A stretch of 64,000 bases of DNA from Melitaea cinxia (GCF_905220565.1 NC_059400.1:1071501-1135500); one strand, 5' to 3'; shown: positions 23,439 to 33,792, counted from the stretch's first letter. Notes: generated by a model from the sequence alone, not told the origin. A program made the numbers and translations.

Positions 23439-23493
23439 CGGCAAGTTGTCGGCGAGTTGTCGGCAAGTTGTCGGCAAGTTGTCGGCGAGTTTT
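23439..23493. repeat. 11-bp minisatellite, five units
   Basis: Five tandem CGGCRAGTTGT units; R alternates A, G, A, A, G and the last unit is degraded. Flanking GC-rich sequence to about 23560 (GAAGTGGCTGCGGTGCAATT) may be part of the same element. The 101- and 88-codon minus-strand frames across it are repeat-driven, giving repeated ADNLPTT peptides. Confidence 0.9.
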
Positions 23494-24002
23494 AAACTGC
23501 GAAGTGGCTGCGGTGCAATTCGTGTTTGCCCTTCGACTTCTCCTTGAAAGGCCAACGTTGGTAAACATATTACTATGTATTCGAGGATGTGTGTATTGTA
23601 TATGTGAAGGATAAGGGATATATAAATATATGTATATGTATATGGTATCAATACACAAAGAACGTCTTTTTAACATGTTATAGACAATAATAGTATATTT
23701 TAAAATACTATTATGAGATAATTAAAAAAAAATCCGAGATTTATTTGAAAAATAAACCAAATCAAAATTATAAGTGCAATTAAAAAAAGTGAAGAACCAC
23801 CGAGTCGGGATGTAGATTCTGCAGTGACGAACAAGCAAGAAACTCCGCAGTTACTTAACCTTTTTTAATACAAAATTGGTAATATCTTGCATGGAATACA
23901 GCGTCACTAAATCCACACATCTTTATCAATTATGTAACCTTGTACCGAATATAAAGCTTCTTATTAAGTCTCAATACTAATCACAAACTTGATACTGTTT
24001 TT

Positions 24003-24275
24003 TTTTTGGTATCGCACTTACCTGGTGTAGGGGATACCGTGATCGGGGCGAAGTGGCGAATGCTAGCGCGACCCCATCTCGCCCCACTCAGGCGGATGAC
24101 TGCTCACACATGGTGGTTTTTTAGTCAGTAGGAGTCTGACATAACCCTCTGGAGCCCCCGCGCCGGAGGGTATCCTTGATGGATTTTCCCCACGTAAAAA
24201 AAAGGTGGGGGGGGATACCGTGATCATGAAGACGGTTCCCCTAGAGCGAGGCCTTACCATTGCACAAACTTGAAT
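24003..24275. repeat. Interspersed repeat with CCCC/GGGG-rich body
   Basis: T run, then CTTACCTGGTGTAGGGGATA, CCGTGATCGGGGCGAAGTGG, GCGCGACCCCATCTCGCCCC, GTGGTTTTTTAGTCAGTAGG and an A run with GGTGGGGGGGGATACC. I recall this as a common lepidopteran repeat of unsettled class. GGGATACCGTGATC occurs at both ends (about 24028 and 24212), a direct repeat of the element edges. The minus-strand frame is a shadow. Confidence 0.65.
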
Positions 24276-24778
24276 CTGTAACAGAATGAGACCAATTCAC
24301 ATACATCAATATTAAACGAAATGCATTTAATTAAATAAGTTATCTATTTTAATATACACTACATAATATACTTTACATACTAAGATACATAATGAAACAA
24401 GTCAGTTCAAAATTAATCAAATTCAACTACGAAGCTCAAAGTCGGTAAATCCTTAAGCGAGTAATTCTGCAGGTTAAGTTAGCGTTACGAGTGAAGTTGG
24501 CGAGTTCTGAATTTAATTAATTCGCTGAATAGTTTCTCTTTAGCCACGGCCTAACGGTCACGGCTACGGCTACCTTGTAGGTTGAGTGCATGTTCGATTT
24601 TTTACTATGAAACATCAACGAAAGCGATTTTGAAATGAGTTTTTTCGAGAAAAAAAAGTCAGACAGGTTAAATTTTGACACTAAATTTAGGATTGCTTTA
24701 CATTGCAACTTGTAGCTAAATAAATAATAAATAATTACAAGTTGTAGAAATTAAATGGTATTGCAGTGTCACAGTAAG
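24276..24778. other. AT-rich sequence, nothing recognised
   Basis: Only a GC-elevated spot at 24540-24590 (CACGGCCTAACGGTCACGGC) stands out. Confidence 0.3.
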
Positions 24779-25068
24779 ACGACCGCTCTGGTGTAATGGT
24801 GCGTGTGCCGCGGCGGCGTCTAAATACCAACCGCCACGGATTCGATTCCCGGTCGGAGTGGATAATTTTGTTTTTAAAAATATTTATTTTATCTCTTCAC
24901 CGTGCCTCGAAGAGCACATTAAGCTGTTGGTCTCGGTTGTTATCATGTACACGTGATAGCGATGGTTACTCATAGTAGGGAATATATCCGCCAACCCGTA
25001 TTGTAGAAGCGTGGTGGATTAAGCTCTGATCCTTCTCCTACGTGGGGATATTACAGGCTGAAGCGGGT
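24779..25068 (+). mobile_element. Metulj-like SINE, internally shortened (M)
   Basis: tRNA-like head with A box TGGTGTAATGG and B box GATTCGATTCC, then the body (CACCGTGCCTCGAAGAGCAC, GTGATAGCGATGGTTACTCA) and tail GCGTGGTGGATTAAGCTCTG ... TTACAGGCTGAAGCG. The GTGGGTCTCCCC segment is missing, making it about 290 bp. Confidence 0.9.
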
Positions 25069-26887
25069 CATATCTTAATACAATAATAGAAAATCCATGT
25101 GTAATGTATTTATAATAAAGATGACGAGTATATTTATCTGTGTGAAGTTCGTGTTTCAATCTTAATTAAACAATATATACAAAATATTTCACAACTATAA
25201 AAAAATTTCATAACGAATTTTATAAACGTTTACTATGAAAAAAAAATCGGTATAATTGTCGCTTTTTTTATCCATGCAAACTATGTAATCACCATCCTCC
25301 TGAATTTTTACCTGAGCTCTAAAATTTAGTGATTTCATGCCTAAAATATACATACATCCTTTCCATGAGCGACCGCCATTTAACATCAGATAGTACCGTC
25401 AGCTCGTTTGCCCTCCTCATTAAGGTCCATTCCATTCTATAATGGTAAAAAAATTCATTAATATCCATTACATACTATAAAAAAAACATTAAATTAAACC
25501 GATATCTACACATCTCTACGTCTAGAGATATTCATTCGATTACAGAGAAAAGCTGAAACTTAGTTTGGTCATCGAATTCGCTCTTAATCCAACAGACCTT
25601 AACTAAACTTAGCAAACTTGACGGACTTGCAAACATTTCAATAGTGTATTGATTCCGACTACTCACGTAGGTGTGTTTGGACATGCCTCGTATAGATTTA
25701 AAGATATACGCTTGCTTGTTTTAAAGATCTAATCTAAGATACGTGTTCTAAAACGAAACTAAGTAACAGAAAAATTCCGTAAGCGTCGGACCACGTCGTA
25801 GCTTTACTAGGCAGTCACAGGACTGTCGATCTGTAGTCTTAGTAATAAATTTATAATGCATGATGTTTAATAAATTTTATGGGCATTTTAGAGCCCGTGG
25901 ATGATAACTTTAAGTAATAAAAAAATTAAGTCAGTTAAAGAAGATTATAGGCTAAATAATATCTCGTATGAATTCAAGAGAACAGAATAATAGCTCAATA
26001 AATGATTGAGTTGTCGGTTCTTCCTTATCTGTTTTCAAATACTTCTTTTCTGCAAACATTCATCATACGTAATAATTGAACTAGCAAATTTTGCTTGGAT
26101 AAAATTATTCTAAAATTAACTTTTACGTGATAATGAATATGTAATATAATATAATATATAGCTAGCCTCTCGAGGGGAGGGCAACTTCACAAGCCCTACA
26201 TTTTTAGTAAACATACTTAGCAGTCAAACCTTTTTAGTCAAAATACTTAGCACACTACCGTGCCCCCAAATTTATTTATTTTGACAAAAAATGAAACAAG
26301 TAACTGAACCGGAAACCAGCTAGCATATAATTTTTTAACCTTCCAACGTCACTCACAATCAGTTAAAGATTTATTATCTGCAGTACAAGGTAAGATAACT
26401 GGCGTTTCCGTCACCCACGTGTACTAGCGGTAAACTAATTGAACTGGTGGGTGCTGTTCTATTTATTTTACTGTCATGGCTGACCATGCGTCATATTTAT
26501 TCATATGTGTCAAGGAACTCTTTAATGGACAAATATTGTTTTGACGCATTCTTTAATTTCTACAGATTAATAATCAATTTAGTTTAACCAATAAGTATGT
26601 TTGTAATAAATGTTTAATCTGTCTAACATCAACCTCACTGCGTGACAGGCATCACGTTACTGAACTGACTGAATTGAAACAGCCAAGTACTGGGAGAAGA
26701 TTATTTGTTCTTCTAATACGAGAAAAAATCAAATACATATTGGTGGATATCACCGTACTCCACAGAGTAGCGGTATTAGAAAAGACTTTGTAATAACAAC
26801 CAAGAACGTGTTCTCCCAGAACTAACAATAAAAAATATACAGAAATAAACGAAAATTTGTAAAAACACAAATATCGATTCCAATAAC
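25069..26887. other. Mostly unique AT-rich sequence
   Basis: Contains a LINE/SINE-like tail fragment at 25370-25425. A GC spot lies at 26395-26460. Nothing else is assigned. Confidence 0.3.
25370..25425 (+). repeat. Retroelement 3' tail fragment
   Basis: GACCGCCATTTAACATCAGA, then CCGTCAGCTCGTTTGCCCTC, resembles a common lepidopteran retroelement tail that is also seen in part at 59355-59390. Confidence 0.5.
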
Positions 26888-27090
26888 TGACGACGCGTTG
26901 GCGCAGCGGTAATAGCACTGGCTGTTGCACTAGCGACCGCGGGTTCGATTCCCGCTTACGACAGACATTTGTATCGACCATATAGATGTCAGTCGTGGTC
27001 TGGGCGTTGTGTTTGTGTATTGTGTGTGTTTCCGAATCCCCCACACAGGAGATAATCCTACCGAGGGATCCGTTGAGTGTGAAGCGTTTA
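26888..27090 (+). mobile_element. tRNA-derived SINE, other subfamily
   Basis: Clear Pol III head: A box TTGGCGCAGCGGTAATAGC, B box GGGTTCGATTCCCGC at about 26940-26954. The body differs from Metulj: ACATTTGTATCGACCATATA, GTCAGTCGTGGTCTGGGCG, CCCCCACACAGGAGATAATC, TTGAGTGTGAAGCG. The 130-codon minus-strand frame crossing it is not a gene. The head does not fold as a normal tRNA, so a tRNA gene is unlikely. Confidence 0.85.
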
Positions 27091-27569
27091 TTAATTTACT
27101 AATAAGGAATAAAATTCGCCTATATAAATATTACCTGTGCAGTAACTACTATAAAACCTCTTTTTGATTTTAAAATACTTAACTGGATTTGTTGTTTTTT
27201 CTGTATTTTTTTTTTTTTTTTTAAATTTACAATACCTATGATATTTTTATTGAGAAAATAAAAATTAACCAAAAACTTAATAGCTATACCTAAATTCTAA
27301 TGTTAATTTTACTACGTTCTAATATTGCAAAAATCATAAGAATAAAGCTTACACACATCACCAGGTAAACAGGACCACCAGTATAGGTACTTAAGGAAAA
27401 TAGTCTTAATAAGTAAAAGATGAATAATATTCGTTTAAAATATACGTGATTCAAGTACAGGTTTAACTAAACCGCAAATTTTTTTTATTTAAGAACATCA
27501 TCACTATGATTATTACGAGGTATTAATATAATAAATAAATAAAGTAATAAAAGTTAGTATATTTTTTTT
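27091..27569. other. AT-rich sequence, nothing recognised
   Basis: Poly-T tracts at 27209-27222 and 27562-27573; no feature. Confidence 0.3.
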
Positions 27570-27780
27570 TTTTTCGAAATTACTGTTAGTACTGACCTTT
27601 ACAGCGTCATCGGTGAGAGGGGCCGGGTACTATAGACACCGGCCGCGAAGGAAGATGTGGGCCCTTTTGGAGGACATGGGGGTGACGTTCGTTCTAAGGT
27701 TGTCTCCTAGCGAGATTGCACCTCGGCTTAGAACGTCGTCGGATAAGTAAAGTAGTATAGGACTATTCATAATACTTTAA
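27570..27780. other. GC-rich unassigned element
   Basis: Begins after a T run. GAGAGGGGCCGGGTACTATA, AGATGTGGGCCCTTTTGGAG, and inverted CGTTCTAAG (about 27690) and CTTAGAACG (about 27727) arms around a 28-base loop. Composition unlike its flanks suggests a repeat insertion I cannot name. Confidence 0.35.
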
Positions 27781-27821
27781 AAATGTCTTGCTATTTTAGA
27801 CACACACACGGAAATATGGCA

Positions 27822-28008
27822 AAGCTCAAAATCTGGAGCAGCCCGACTGGCGATGTACCTCGACCTTATAGTATATCACAGGATTGGGGGTAGGGTTGGC
27901 AACGCGCTTGCGATGCTTCTGGTATTGCAGGCGTCTATAGGCTATTTAAACCGCTTACCATCATGTGAGCCTTACGCTTGTTTGTCAATCTAGTTATATA
28001 AAAAATTT
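27822..28008 (+). repeat. Family A repeat, internally deleted
   Basis: GGAGCAGCCCGACTGG and CCTCGACCTTA are present, then a jump to GATTGGGGGTAGGGTTGGC, GCTTCTGGTATTGCAGGCG and the TTACGCTTGTTTGTC end plus A run. The central AATAATACTG...GAGCTCCTGG part is missing. Confidence 0.85.
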
Positions 28009-28403
28009 GTGTGTTAATCCGAATCGTTAGCTATCTACAATCAAAATTTCATCGTTGTTAGCACCTAGTGAATGTCAACAAATGATCTCGTCATACATTT
28101 ACCAGCTAACTTCCCAAGTGAAGCGTGCATAATAAGTTTTACTTCAATTCAAGTACACAAGATATAATCTTTAATACATACTAAGAAACCCATCTGAGGT
28201 ACCGGCGAATTTGTCTGCTAACGAGCAAAACAAGTGTTCGGCGTGACGGTGCGTCTCCGTGGCGCCTCGTTTGAACAGCCTCTTTGTCCAAGCGTGATGT
28301 CACACGACACAAAAATAGCTCATTAACCGCTTAGGTTTAGGTACGAGAGGTGACGAATCTATATTCTGTATGAATGCTAGCTTATTGCCTCATCGACAGT
28401 AAC
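28009..28403. other. Unique sequence
   Basis: GC-elevated block at 28200-28290 (ACGGTGCGTCTCCGTGGCGC); no gene seen. Confidence 0.3.
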
Positions 28404-28527
28404 GTTACTATTTATAGATGTATTTATTTATTACCTTGGTAACTTCTTTGTTTAGTTATTCTGGTATCACGACTTCTTTAATCTTGAGCCATTGCTGAGG
28501 GAGGTTTACTTACAAGATTCCTAGTTT
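28404..28527. repeat. Left copy of 124-bp target duplication
   Basis: Starts GTTACTATTTATAGATG and ends TTCCTAGTTT. Matches 28861-28984 at 122 of 124 positions and directly abuts the C element. Confidence 0.9.
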
Positions 28528-28860
28528 CATTACAGCCTATACAGTCCACTGCTGGACATAGGCCTCCACAAGTTTACGCCAAAAATAACGTGAACTCGTG
28601 TGTTTTGCCCATAGTCACCACGCTGGGCAGGCGGGTTGGTGACCGCAGTACTGGCTTTGTCGCACCGAAGACGCTGCTGCCCGTCTTCGGCCTGTGTATT
28701 TCAAAGGCAGCAGTTGGATGGTTATCCCGCCATCGGTCGGCTTCTTAAGTTCCAAGGTGGTTGTGGAACCTTGTTATCCCTTAGTCGCCTCTTACGACAC
28801 CCACGGGAAGAGAGGGGGTGGCTAAATTCTTTAGTGCCGTAGCCACACAGCACTACTACT
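28528..28860 (-). mobile_element. RTE-tailed non-autonomous element (family C)
   Basis: On its own (minus) strand: GCTGTGTGGCTACGGCACTA, GGTGTCGTAAGAGGCGACTA, AACCACCTTGGAACTTAAGA, a 9-bp hairpin CCGAAGACG...CGTCTTCGG, then GGAGGCCTATGTCCAGCAGT and TATAGGCTGTAATG. The last part is the 3' end of RTE-type LINEs (compare 34265-34633), so it is probably mobilised by them. A plus-strand frame beginning VTAVLALSHRRR recurs in every copy and is a by-product of the repeat. Flanked by the 124-bp direct repeat. Confidence 0.9.
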
Positions 28861-28984
28861 GTTACTATTTAAAGATGTATTTATTTATTACCTTGGTAAC
28901 TTCTTTGTTTAGTTATTCTGGTATCACGACTTCTTTAATCTTGAGCCATTGCTGAGGGAGGTTTACTTACAAGATTCCTAATTT
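28861..28984. repeat. Right copy of 124-bp target duplication
   Basis: Differs from 28404-28527 only at two positions (A for T at 28872, A for G at 28981). Confidence 0.9.
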
Positions 28985-29034
28985 ATTGGGCATATATTTA
29001 ATTTACTCATTTATTTCAGTTAACATTTATTGCA

Positions 29035-29400
29035 CTTTCAGTATAATAGTTGTATTTGCTCGCAAACGAAAAAAAAACATGATACACATGATAAACATCA
29101 ACTTTTGATTAAATTAAAAATCGTCAAAATTGGTACACCTAGTAAAAAGTTATGCGGTATAATACAATGTAGGTCGACGAAATAATAGTCAATTAAAAAA
29201 GGAATTATTAAATATAACTCGAAAAGTCGTCGTTAGATTTCAAATAAATTTAAATGAAACCAAATGACACACACCACCTTTCGATTAATTTTTTTTATCG
29301 AAATCGGTCCACCCTGTCAAAAGTTCTGAAGTAGCATACATAAAGAAAATACAAGAACCTCCTTCTGTTTTTGAAATCGGTTAAAACGAAGGCGTACAAC
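29035..29400 (-). mobile_element. Family F element, diverged
   Basis: GTATTTGCTCGCAAACGAAA, AAATCGTCAAAATTGGTACA, ACAATGTAGGTCGACGAAAT, GACCACCCTGTC-type segment (as CCACCCTGTCAAAAGTTCTG), GAACCTCCTTCTG and a GAAATCGGTTAAAA end. Collinear with the fuller copy at 30950-31412. Confidence 0.8.
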
Positions 29401-29600
29401 AAACAAACATAAATAACATTATAACAAATACACAGCAAACAAGCAAAGACATAATTACAGTACGAGAATACAAGAAACAATTAACAATTTATCTAATAAT
29501 ATACTCGTACATACATAAACACAACAACATATTACTTACATAACACGATTCTAAATACTAAATAAATTAATTACTATTCGAACAGAAATTGAGAATTGAT
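29401..29600. other. AT-rich spacer
   Basis: CA- and TA-rich; no feature beyond the open-frame end described next. Confidence 0.3.
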
Positions 29601-29780
29601 TCATAGCAGGTAAATAATTATGTCAATCAGACTGGAGGCCAACATACTATTCAATAGGTGAAGCGCCGACTGCGTTGGAGCGCTCCGAGCCTCCTGCGTC
29701 CGCATACACTCCACCGCGAACAGCGCCTGGGAGCGCCTCATGACCGTACAGCGCGGAGCGCAATATACCACATTCGCCAT
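29601..29780 (-). CDS. Candidate 59-aa open reading frame
   Basis: ATG at 29780-29778, TGA at 29603-29601, 59 residues starting MANVVYCAPRCTVMRR and ending LIDIIIYLL. Codons 1-45 have strikingly G/C-rich third positions in an AT-rich setting. The order is a Cys-containing basic N-terminus, an Ala/Arg/Gln-rich middle (AVECMRTQEARSAPTQSALH) and a hydrophobic C-terminal stretch that could be a short membrane segment. GTATGT at about 29654-29649 could be a splice donor, which would make this a first coding exon. The plus strand is also open here in one frame, so a GC-rich noncoding or repeat block is a real alternative. I recognise no family and see no promoter. Confidence 0.3.
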   Translation of the reverse strand: MANVVYCAPRCTVMRRSQALFAVECMRTQEARSAPTQSALHLLNSMLASSLIDIIIYLL

Positions 29781-30365
29781 AATTATTTAATGAATTTATT
29801 TATTATTGAAATATTGTTACATTAACCATATGTATGCTTAATTGCTGACTATAACATTGTTTTATTGTTTGAAAAAGTCAGCATGTCTTTTCAATTGTGT
29901 ATACCTTACGATATATATATAAATAAAGGTAGTTCGAAACAAAAAGTATAAAAATTATTCAAATTCGCTGTCAGACATCCAGTGGATTGATAACCAGATT
30001 TAATACACGTTTGATGAAAAATTCAATAATATTTAGTTTTTCCTCATCGCGCACCTAATGTTTCGCTGTAGTAGAGACAATCTAATAGGAAACAATGTAG
30101 GTACAGTCATAGTTGCTAACAACACAGACAGACTATTTTTAGATGACAGTTTGCGGTTTTGGAACAAATTTGCTATTATTATCAACCGCAGTGGGACAAA
30201 ATTCAAGATAAACCTAATGACACAAAAAGGAGGAAAATTGAATTACTTGACACAAAACTAACAAAAAAGTGTGTGTGTCAGCTCCGACGCACGACTGGAG
30301 TTTACTCCTTCAGGTCGACTGTCTAAATAGGCACAAAAAATTCTCACTAGTCTAAGAAAAAGATT
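29781..30365. other. AT-rich sequence, short chance open frame
   Basis: A 67-codon plus-strand frame with ATG at 30058 (polar, Asn/Asp-rich) has no family resemblance and AT-rich codons; probably chance. Confidence 0.25.
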
Positions 30366-30650
30366 ACTGAGGTAGGGCACAGCAGGAATTTCCTGCTCAA
30401 AATATGGAGCAGGCTAACTGGGTTAGTACCTCGATCTTACAGAAGATCACAGCAAAATAATACTGTTTTCAAGCAGTATTGTGTTCCTGTTGGTGAGTAA
30501 GGTGACCAGAGCTCCTGGGGATTGGGGATTGGGTCGGCAACGCGCTTGCGATGCTTCTGGTGTTGCAGGTGTCTATAAGCTACGGTAATCGCTTACCATC
30601 AGGTGAACCGTACGCTTGTTTGCCGACCTAGTGACATAAAAAAAATCCAT
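30366..30650 (+). repeat. Family A repeat, near full length
   Basis: The best plus-strand copy for a consensus: GAGGTAGGGCACAGCAGGAA, TTTCCTGCTCAAAATATGGA, CTTACAGAAGATCACAGC, AATAATACTGTTTTCAAGC, TTGGTGAGTAAGGTGACCAG, GCGCTTGCGATGCTTCTGG, TCGCTTACCATCAGGTG, TTGTTTGCCGACCTAGTGAC, A run. About 285 bp, no coding capacity. Confidence 0.92.
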
Positions 30651-30949
30651 ACATATCAAATGGTAAATAAACGAATCAAATAACCCATCTAACAAAAACG
30701 GCGTTAACAAAAACGTAACGAGGTCATTTGTTCAATAGATTTTACTTCTCATATTTTTTTTATACCGGGCCTTATATGAAAATCGATTCTTAAGTGAAAC
30801 TCCACAAAAAAATTAATAGGAAATCCCATACTTCATCAAATAAAATTGCCTGTTCTCCCTATTATTTGGGAAATCGACCTGACTCACCAACTTACTTGAT
30901 CGTCTGTAGTACGAGTACATAGGCATCTTGCTTGTGTTTACATAATTGT
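30651..30949. other. AT-rich spacer
   Basis: Nothing recognised. Confidence 0.3.
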
Positions 30950-31412
30950 ATTTGCAGGCAAACGAAGAAAAACCGACTTCAATTATATCGACAACTAATA
31001 CAACGTTACCTACGTAACGACGAAAAAATAGTCAAGTAAATACGCGTTATCAAAGATTAGTACGCCAAAAGTTGTTATCAGATCTCGATGAAATTTAAAT
31101 GTTACCACACGATAAATATTAGCTTTCGAGTAAATTAAAAATCATCAAAATCGGTACACTCGTAAAAAGTTAAGCGGTATAATACAACGTAGGTCGACGA
31201 AAAAATAGTCAAGTAAAAACTCATTATTAGGTATAACTCGAAAAGTAGTTGTTAGATCTCAAATACATTTAAATGGGACCAAATGACACACATCACCTTT
31301 CAATTAAAAACTTTTTGTCGAAATCGGTCCTCCCAGTCAAAAGTTCTGAAGTAACATATGTACATAAAAAAATCACTCAAATTGAGAACCTCCTTCTTTT
31401 CTGATGTCGGTT
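30950..31412 (-). mobile_element. Family F element with inverted ends
   Basis: AACCGACTTCA at 30971-30981 and TGATGTCGGTT at 31402-31412 are inverted (10 of 11). The body contains two related halves: TAGTCAAGTAAAnAC recurs at about 31030 and 31208, and AACGTAGGTCGACGAAAAAA at 31184. No transposase is encoded. It is a TIR-bearing MITE-like element common in Lepidoptera, as I recall; superfamily unassigned. Confidence 0.75.
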
Positions 31413-32189
31413 AAAATCTCCCAATATCACCACGCAAGCACTTTCCCATGACTCTTGAAGGTTCACCTGGTTGGCGATTTGCCAAAACTGTGTTTTTTTT
31501 TTTGACATATTTCTTAAGGATGACACGTCCATTTTTAGTATCCCAAATTGCTACTATTCTTCATACTGTAATCTCGCCTATTACCATTTCTATTTGGCGA
31601 TTACACATATACTCATAAAAGGAAATAGAAGATCGTTTTTAAAATATCGAATAAATTTGCCAAGAAGTCAAAATGAATTTTTTTGTATATTCAGTTCAAG
31701 TAACACATAATATTTGCCATGTTATATATAAATAGGGTATATATATAGTTTAGTTAACCTTTTTTCTCTTTAATAAATTGAAATAAATAACCATATTTAT
31801 TATATTTGCCTACATATGAATTCTATTATTTAATTCTAAGCGCAAAGTCCGTAAAACTCTGAACCGACACCTTAATCAAAGTCCTCATAACAAAATCCTT
31901 ACGTCATTCCTACGACCCAATTGCATCACTTTCCTGTCACGCAGGCGACGCTCTGGTAGCGGGATAATTAAAAAGTATGTACGTCGCCAATAAAAGAACA
32001 AGTGTGGACCCGACACATGCGAGCGTTTCTCACGCCGATGTACCTACTGAACGTAAACGGTCATTGAATTTGATGCAGATGTGGTAGGTCTGTTAAATTG
32101 ATCTTACCTGGTTGGACCCGAATTATGTAAAACTTTTATGTATAAGTTTTTAGGCTTTTACGGCCACTATGAACACATTTGATTCGAAG
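31413..32189. other. Unique sequence
   Basis: The 79-codon frame at 31471-31710 is Phe/Ile/Ser-rich and AT-driven. The GC block at 31900-32060 (TCACGCAGGCGACGCTCTGG) is a conserved-element candidate. Confidence 0.3.
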
Positions 32190-32310
32190 AGAAATCCCCG
32201 ATATGGTCGTGATCATCGCCCGTGACCATCACGGCATGTACAATGTCGCCGGAATATCGGAAACTTAAAAATGAATATCGCAATAATTCGCCTAGAATTA
32301 AAATATTTAT
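32190..32310 (+). repeat. Retroelement-like repeat with ATATCGG motif
   Basis: GTGACCATCACGGCATGTAC, then ATGTCGCCGGAATATCGG and AACTTAAAAATGAATATCG. It shares TGACCAT...GTCGCCG-ATAT with the inverted copy at 55865-55985. I recall this as a lepidopteran retroelement 3' region. Confidence 0.55.
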
Positions 32311-32689
32311 ATATGGTATGACAAAAAATTACGCGATTTTATTGTAATTAGTGAATGGGGGCAAGAAAACATAAGAAACCTATCGTTACCTAATTTAACC
32401 CCTTTTTTTGATGACAAAACCATGATTTTGTGATTTTCAATAATAAAGTTTGTTTAAAAACATCCTAGAAACGGATTTGGAGAAGTTACGCGATTATTGC
32501 TTCCATATCCACTACAACTTAAGGCACATAATAACAAAATTAATCATTAAATTAACCGCTAGATATGCAATTTAATACTTTTCATGATATTTTTATTAAT
32601 TTCTCTGTTACACTTTAGCACTATAAAAATATAAAGTATTACTAATATTAGTATGGTTAAAATATTGAGTTTTTTTATTCTTTATCTCC
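32311..32689. other. AT-rich spacer
   Basis: Nothing recognised. Confidence 0.3.
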
Positions 32690-32902
32690 TCCTCGGCCTC
32701 TTTTTCTAGGTAGAAGAAGGATCAGAACTTGATCCACCACGCTGCTCCAATGCGGGTTGGTGGATATATTATCTACTTATGAGTAAGAATCGCTATCAGG
32801 TGTAGATGATAATAACTGGTACCGACGGCTTAATGTGATCTCCGAGGCATAGTGGGGAGACCCACAAGGACTGCACAAACACCCATAACACCGCAAACAT
32901 TT
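32690..32902 (-). mobile_element. Metulj-like SINE, 5'-truncated (M)
   Basis: Minus strand: GTGGGTCTCCCCACTATGCC, GTACCAGTTATTATCATCTA, CTCATAAGTAGATAATATA, GCAGCGTGGTGGATCAAG. The tRNA head is gone; sequence beyond 32902 is unrelated. Confidence 0.85.
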
Positions 32903-32985
32903 GATTCTTACTATATAATATCTTAACAATTATGTGTATCCTTTGACAAAACTTCTGGTCATAGGTGCTGTTATCCAAGTTGTTA

Positions 32986-33186
32986 TCTTCTACATAAATA
33001 AAAATGAATGTTGCTAAGCGCATAACACGAGAATGGCTTAACCAAATTGGCTAATTTTTTTTATATGTTCCTTGAGGCTCACGCAAGGTTTTAATACTAA
33101 AAAAAAGAAGAAAAATTAAAAACAATTACATTTATTTAATTTTTACTATTAACTATCGATAGAACGAAGTCTATCCGGGCAGCTAG
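32986..33186 (+). mobile_element. Short Helitron with GATAGA hairpin
   Basis: 3' end: GATAGA-ACGAAG-TCTATC hairpin, CGGGCAG, then CTAG before T. The 5' end TCTTCTACATAAATAAAAATG begins with TC after A. AATGTTGCTAAGCGCATAAC and ACGAGAATGGCTTAACC are typical of short lepidopteran Helitrons as I recall. A different subfamily from 21426-21743. Confidence 0.75.
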
Positions 33187-33450
33187 TTATGAAATATATC
33201 TGTTTTTATCTTGCTCTTTGACACCGATCGCGGTGTATCGAGGCCGCATGTGCGTCTGTGATTCACATCATGTTCATTAGCCACACTCACGCCACTTACA
33301 GCGCCTGAGAGGTGTTTTATTGCTATTACAAAACTTCTACTGAAAATAATTTACACGTCCGACAACAAAAGAGAGATTTAAACATCCTTTTCAGCAATAA
33401 ACTTGCATTCTAACAACAAAAATTTAAATTGATTAAATTTTAGCAATATT
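33187..33450. other. Unique spacer
   Basis: GC-elevated at 33220-33310 (CGATCGCGGTGTATCGAGGC); no feature assigned. Confidence 0.3.
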
Positions 33451-33783
33451 GCTGTGTGGCTACGGCACTAAAGAATTTAGCCACCCTCTCTCTTCCCGTG
33501 GGTGTCGTAAGAGGCGACTAAGGGATAACAAGGTTCCACAACCACCTTGGAACTTAAGAAGCCGACCGATGGCGGGATAACCATCCAACTGCTGGCTTTG
33601 AAATACACAGGCCGAAGACGGGCAGCAGCGTCTTCGGTGCGACAAAGCCAGTACTGCGGTCACCAACCCGCCTGCCCAGCGTGGTGACTATGGGCAAAAC
33701 ACATGAGTTCACGTTATTTTTGGCGTAAACTTGTGGAGGCCTATGTCCAGCAGTGGACTGTATAGGCTGTAATGATGTAATGA
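33451..33783 (+). mobile_element. RTE-tailed non-autonomous element (C)
   Basis: Full-length plus-strand copy from GCTGTGTGGCTACGGCAC to CTGTATAGGCTGTAATGATG. The minus-strand 68-codon frame is identical to the 28.5-kb copy at all but one residue (FQSQQ for FQRQQ), so both are fairly young. A family A element begins only about 10 bp downstream. Confidence 0.92.
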
Positions 33784-33792
33784 TAACAACAA

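Noticed and set aside
26888..26963. Functional tRNA gene
   Set aside because: A and B boxes are present, but there is no proper acceptor stem, and SINE body sequence follows directly.
26652..27044. 130-codon minus-strand frame, the longest in the window
   Set aside because: It crosses a tRNA-derived SINE and AT-rich flank, with no domain.
28636..28842. Recurrent 68-codon open frame (also at 33.5, 41.4 and 53.6 kb) as a conserved small gene family
   Set aside because: It lies antisense inside every C element copy; its conservation follows from repeat homology, not coding selection.
32195..32262. CCGATAT...ATATCGG hairpin as a structured RNA
   Set aside because: Only 7 bp of outer stem; the segment belongs to a dispersed repeat also present at 55.9 kb.
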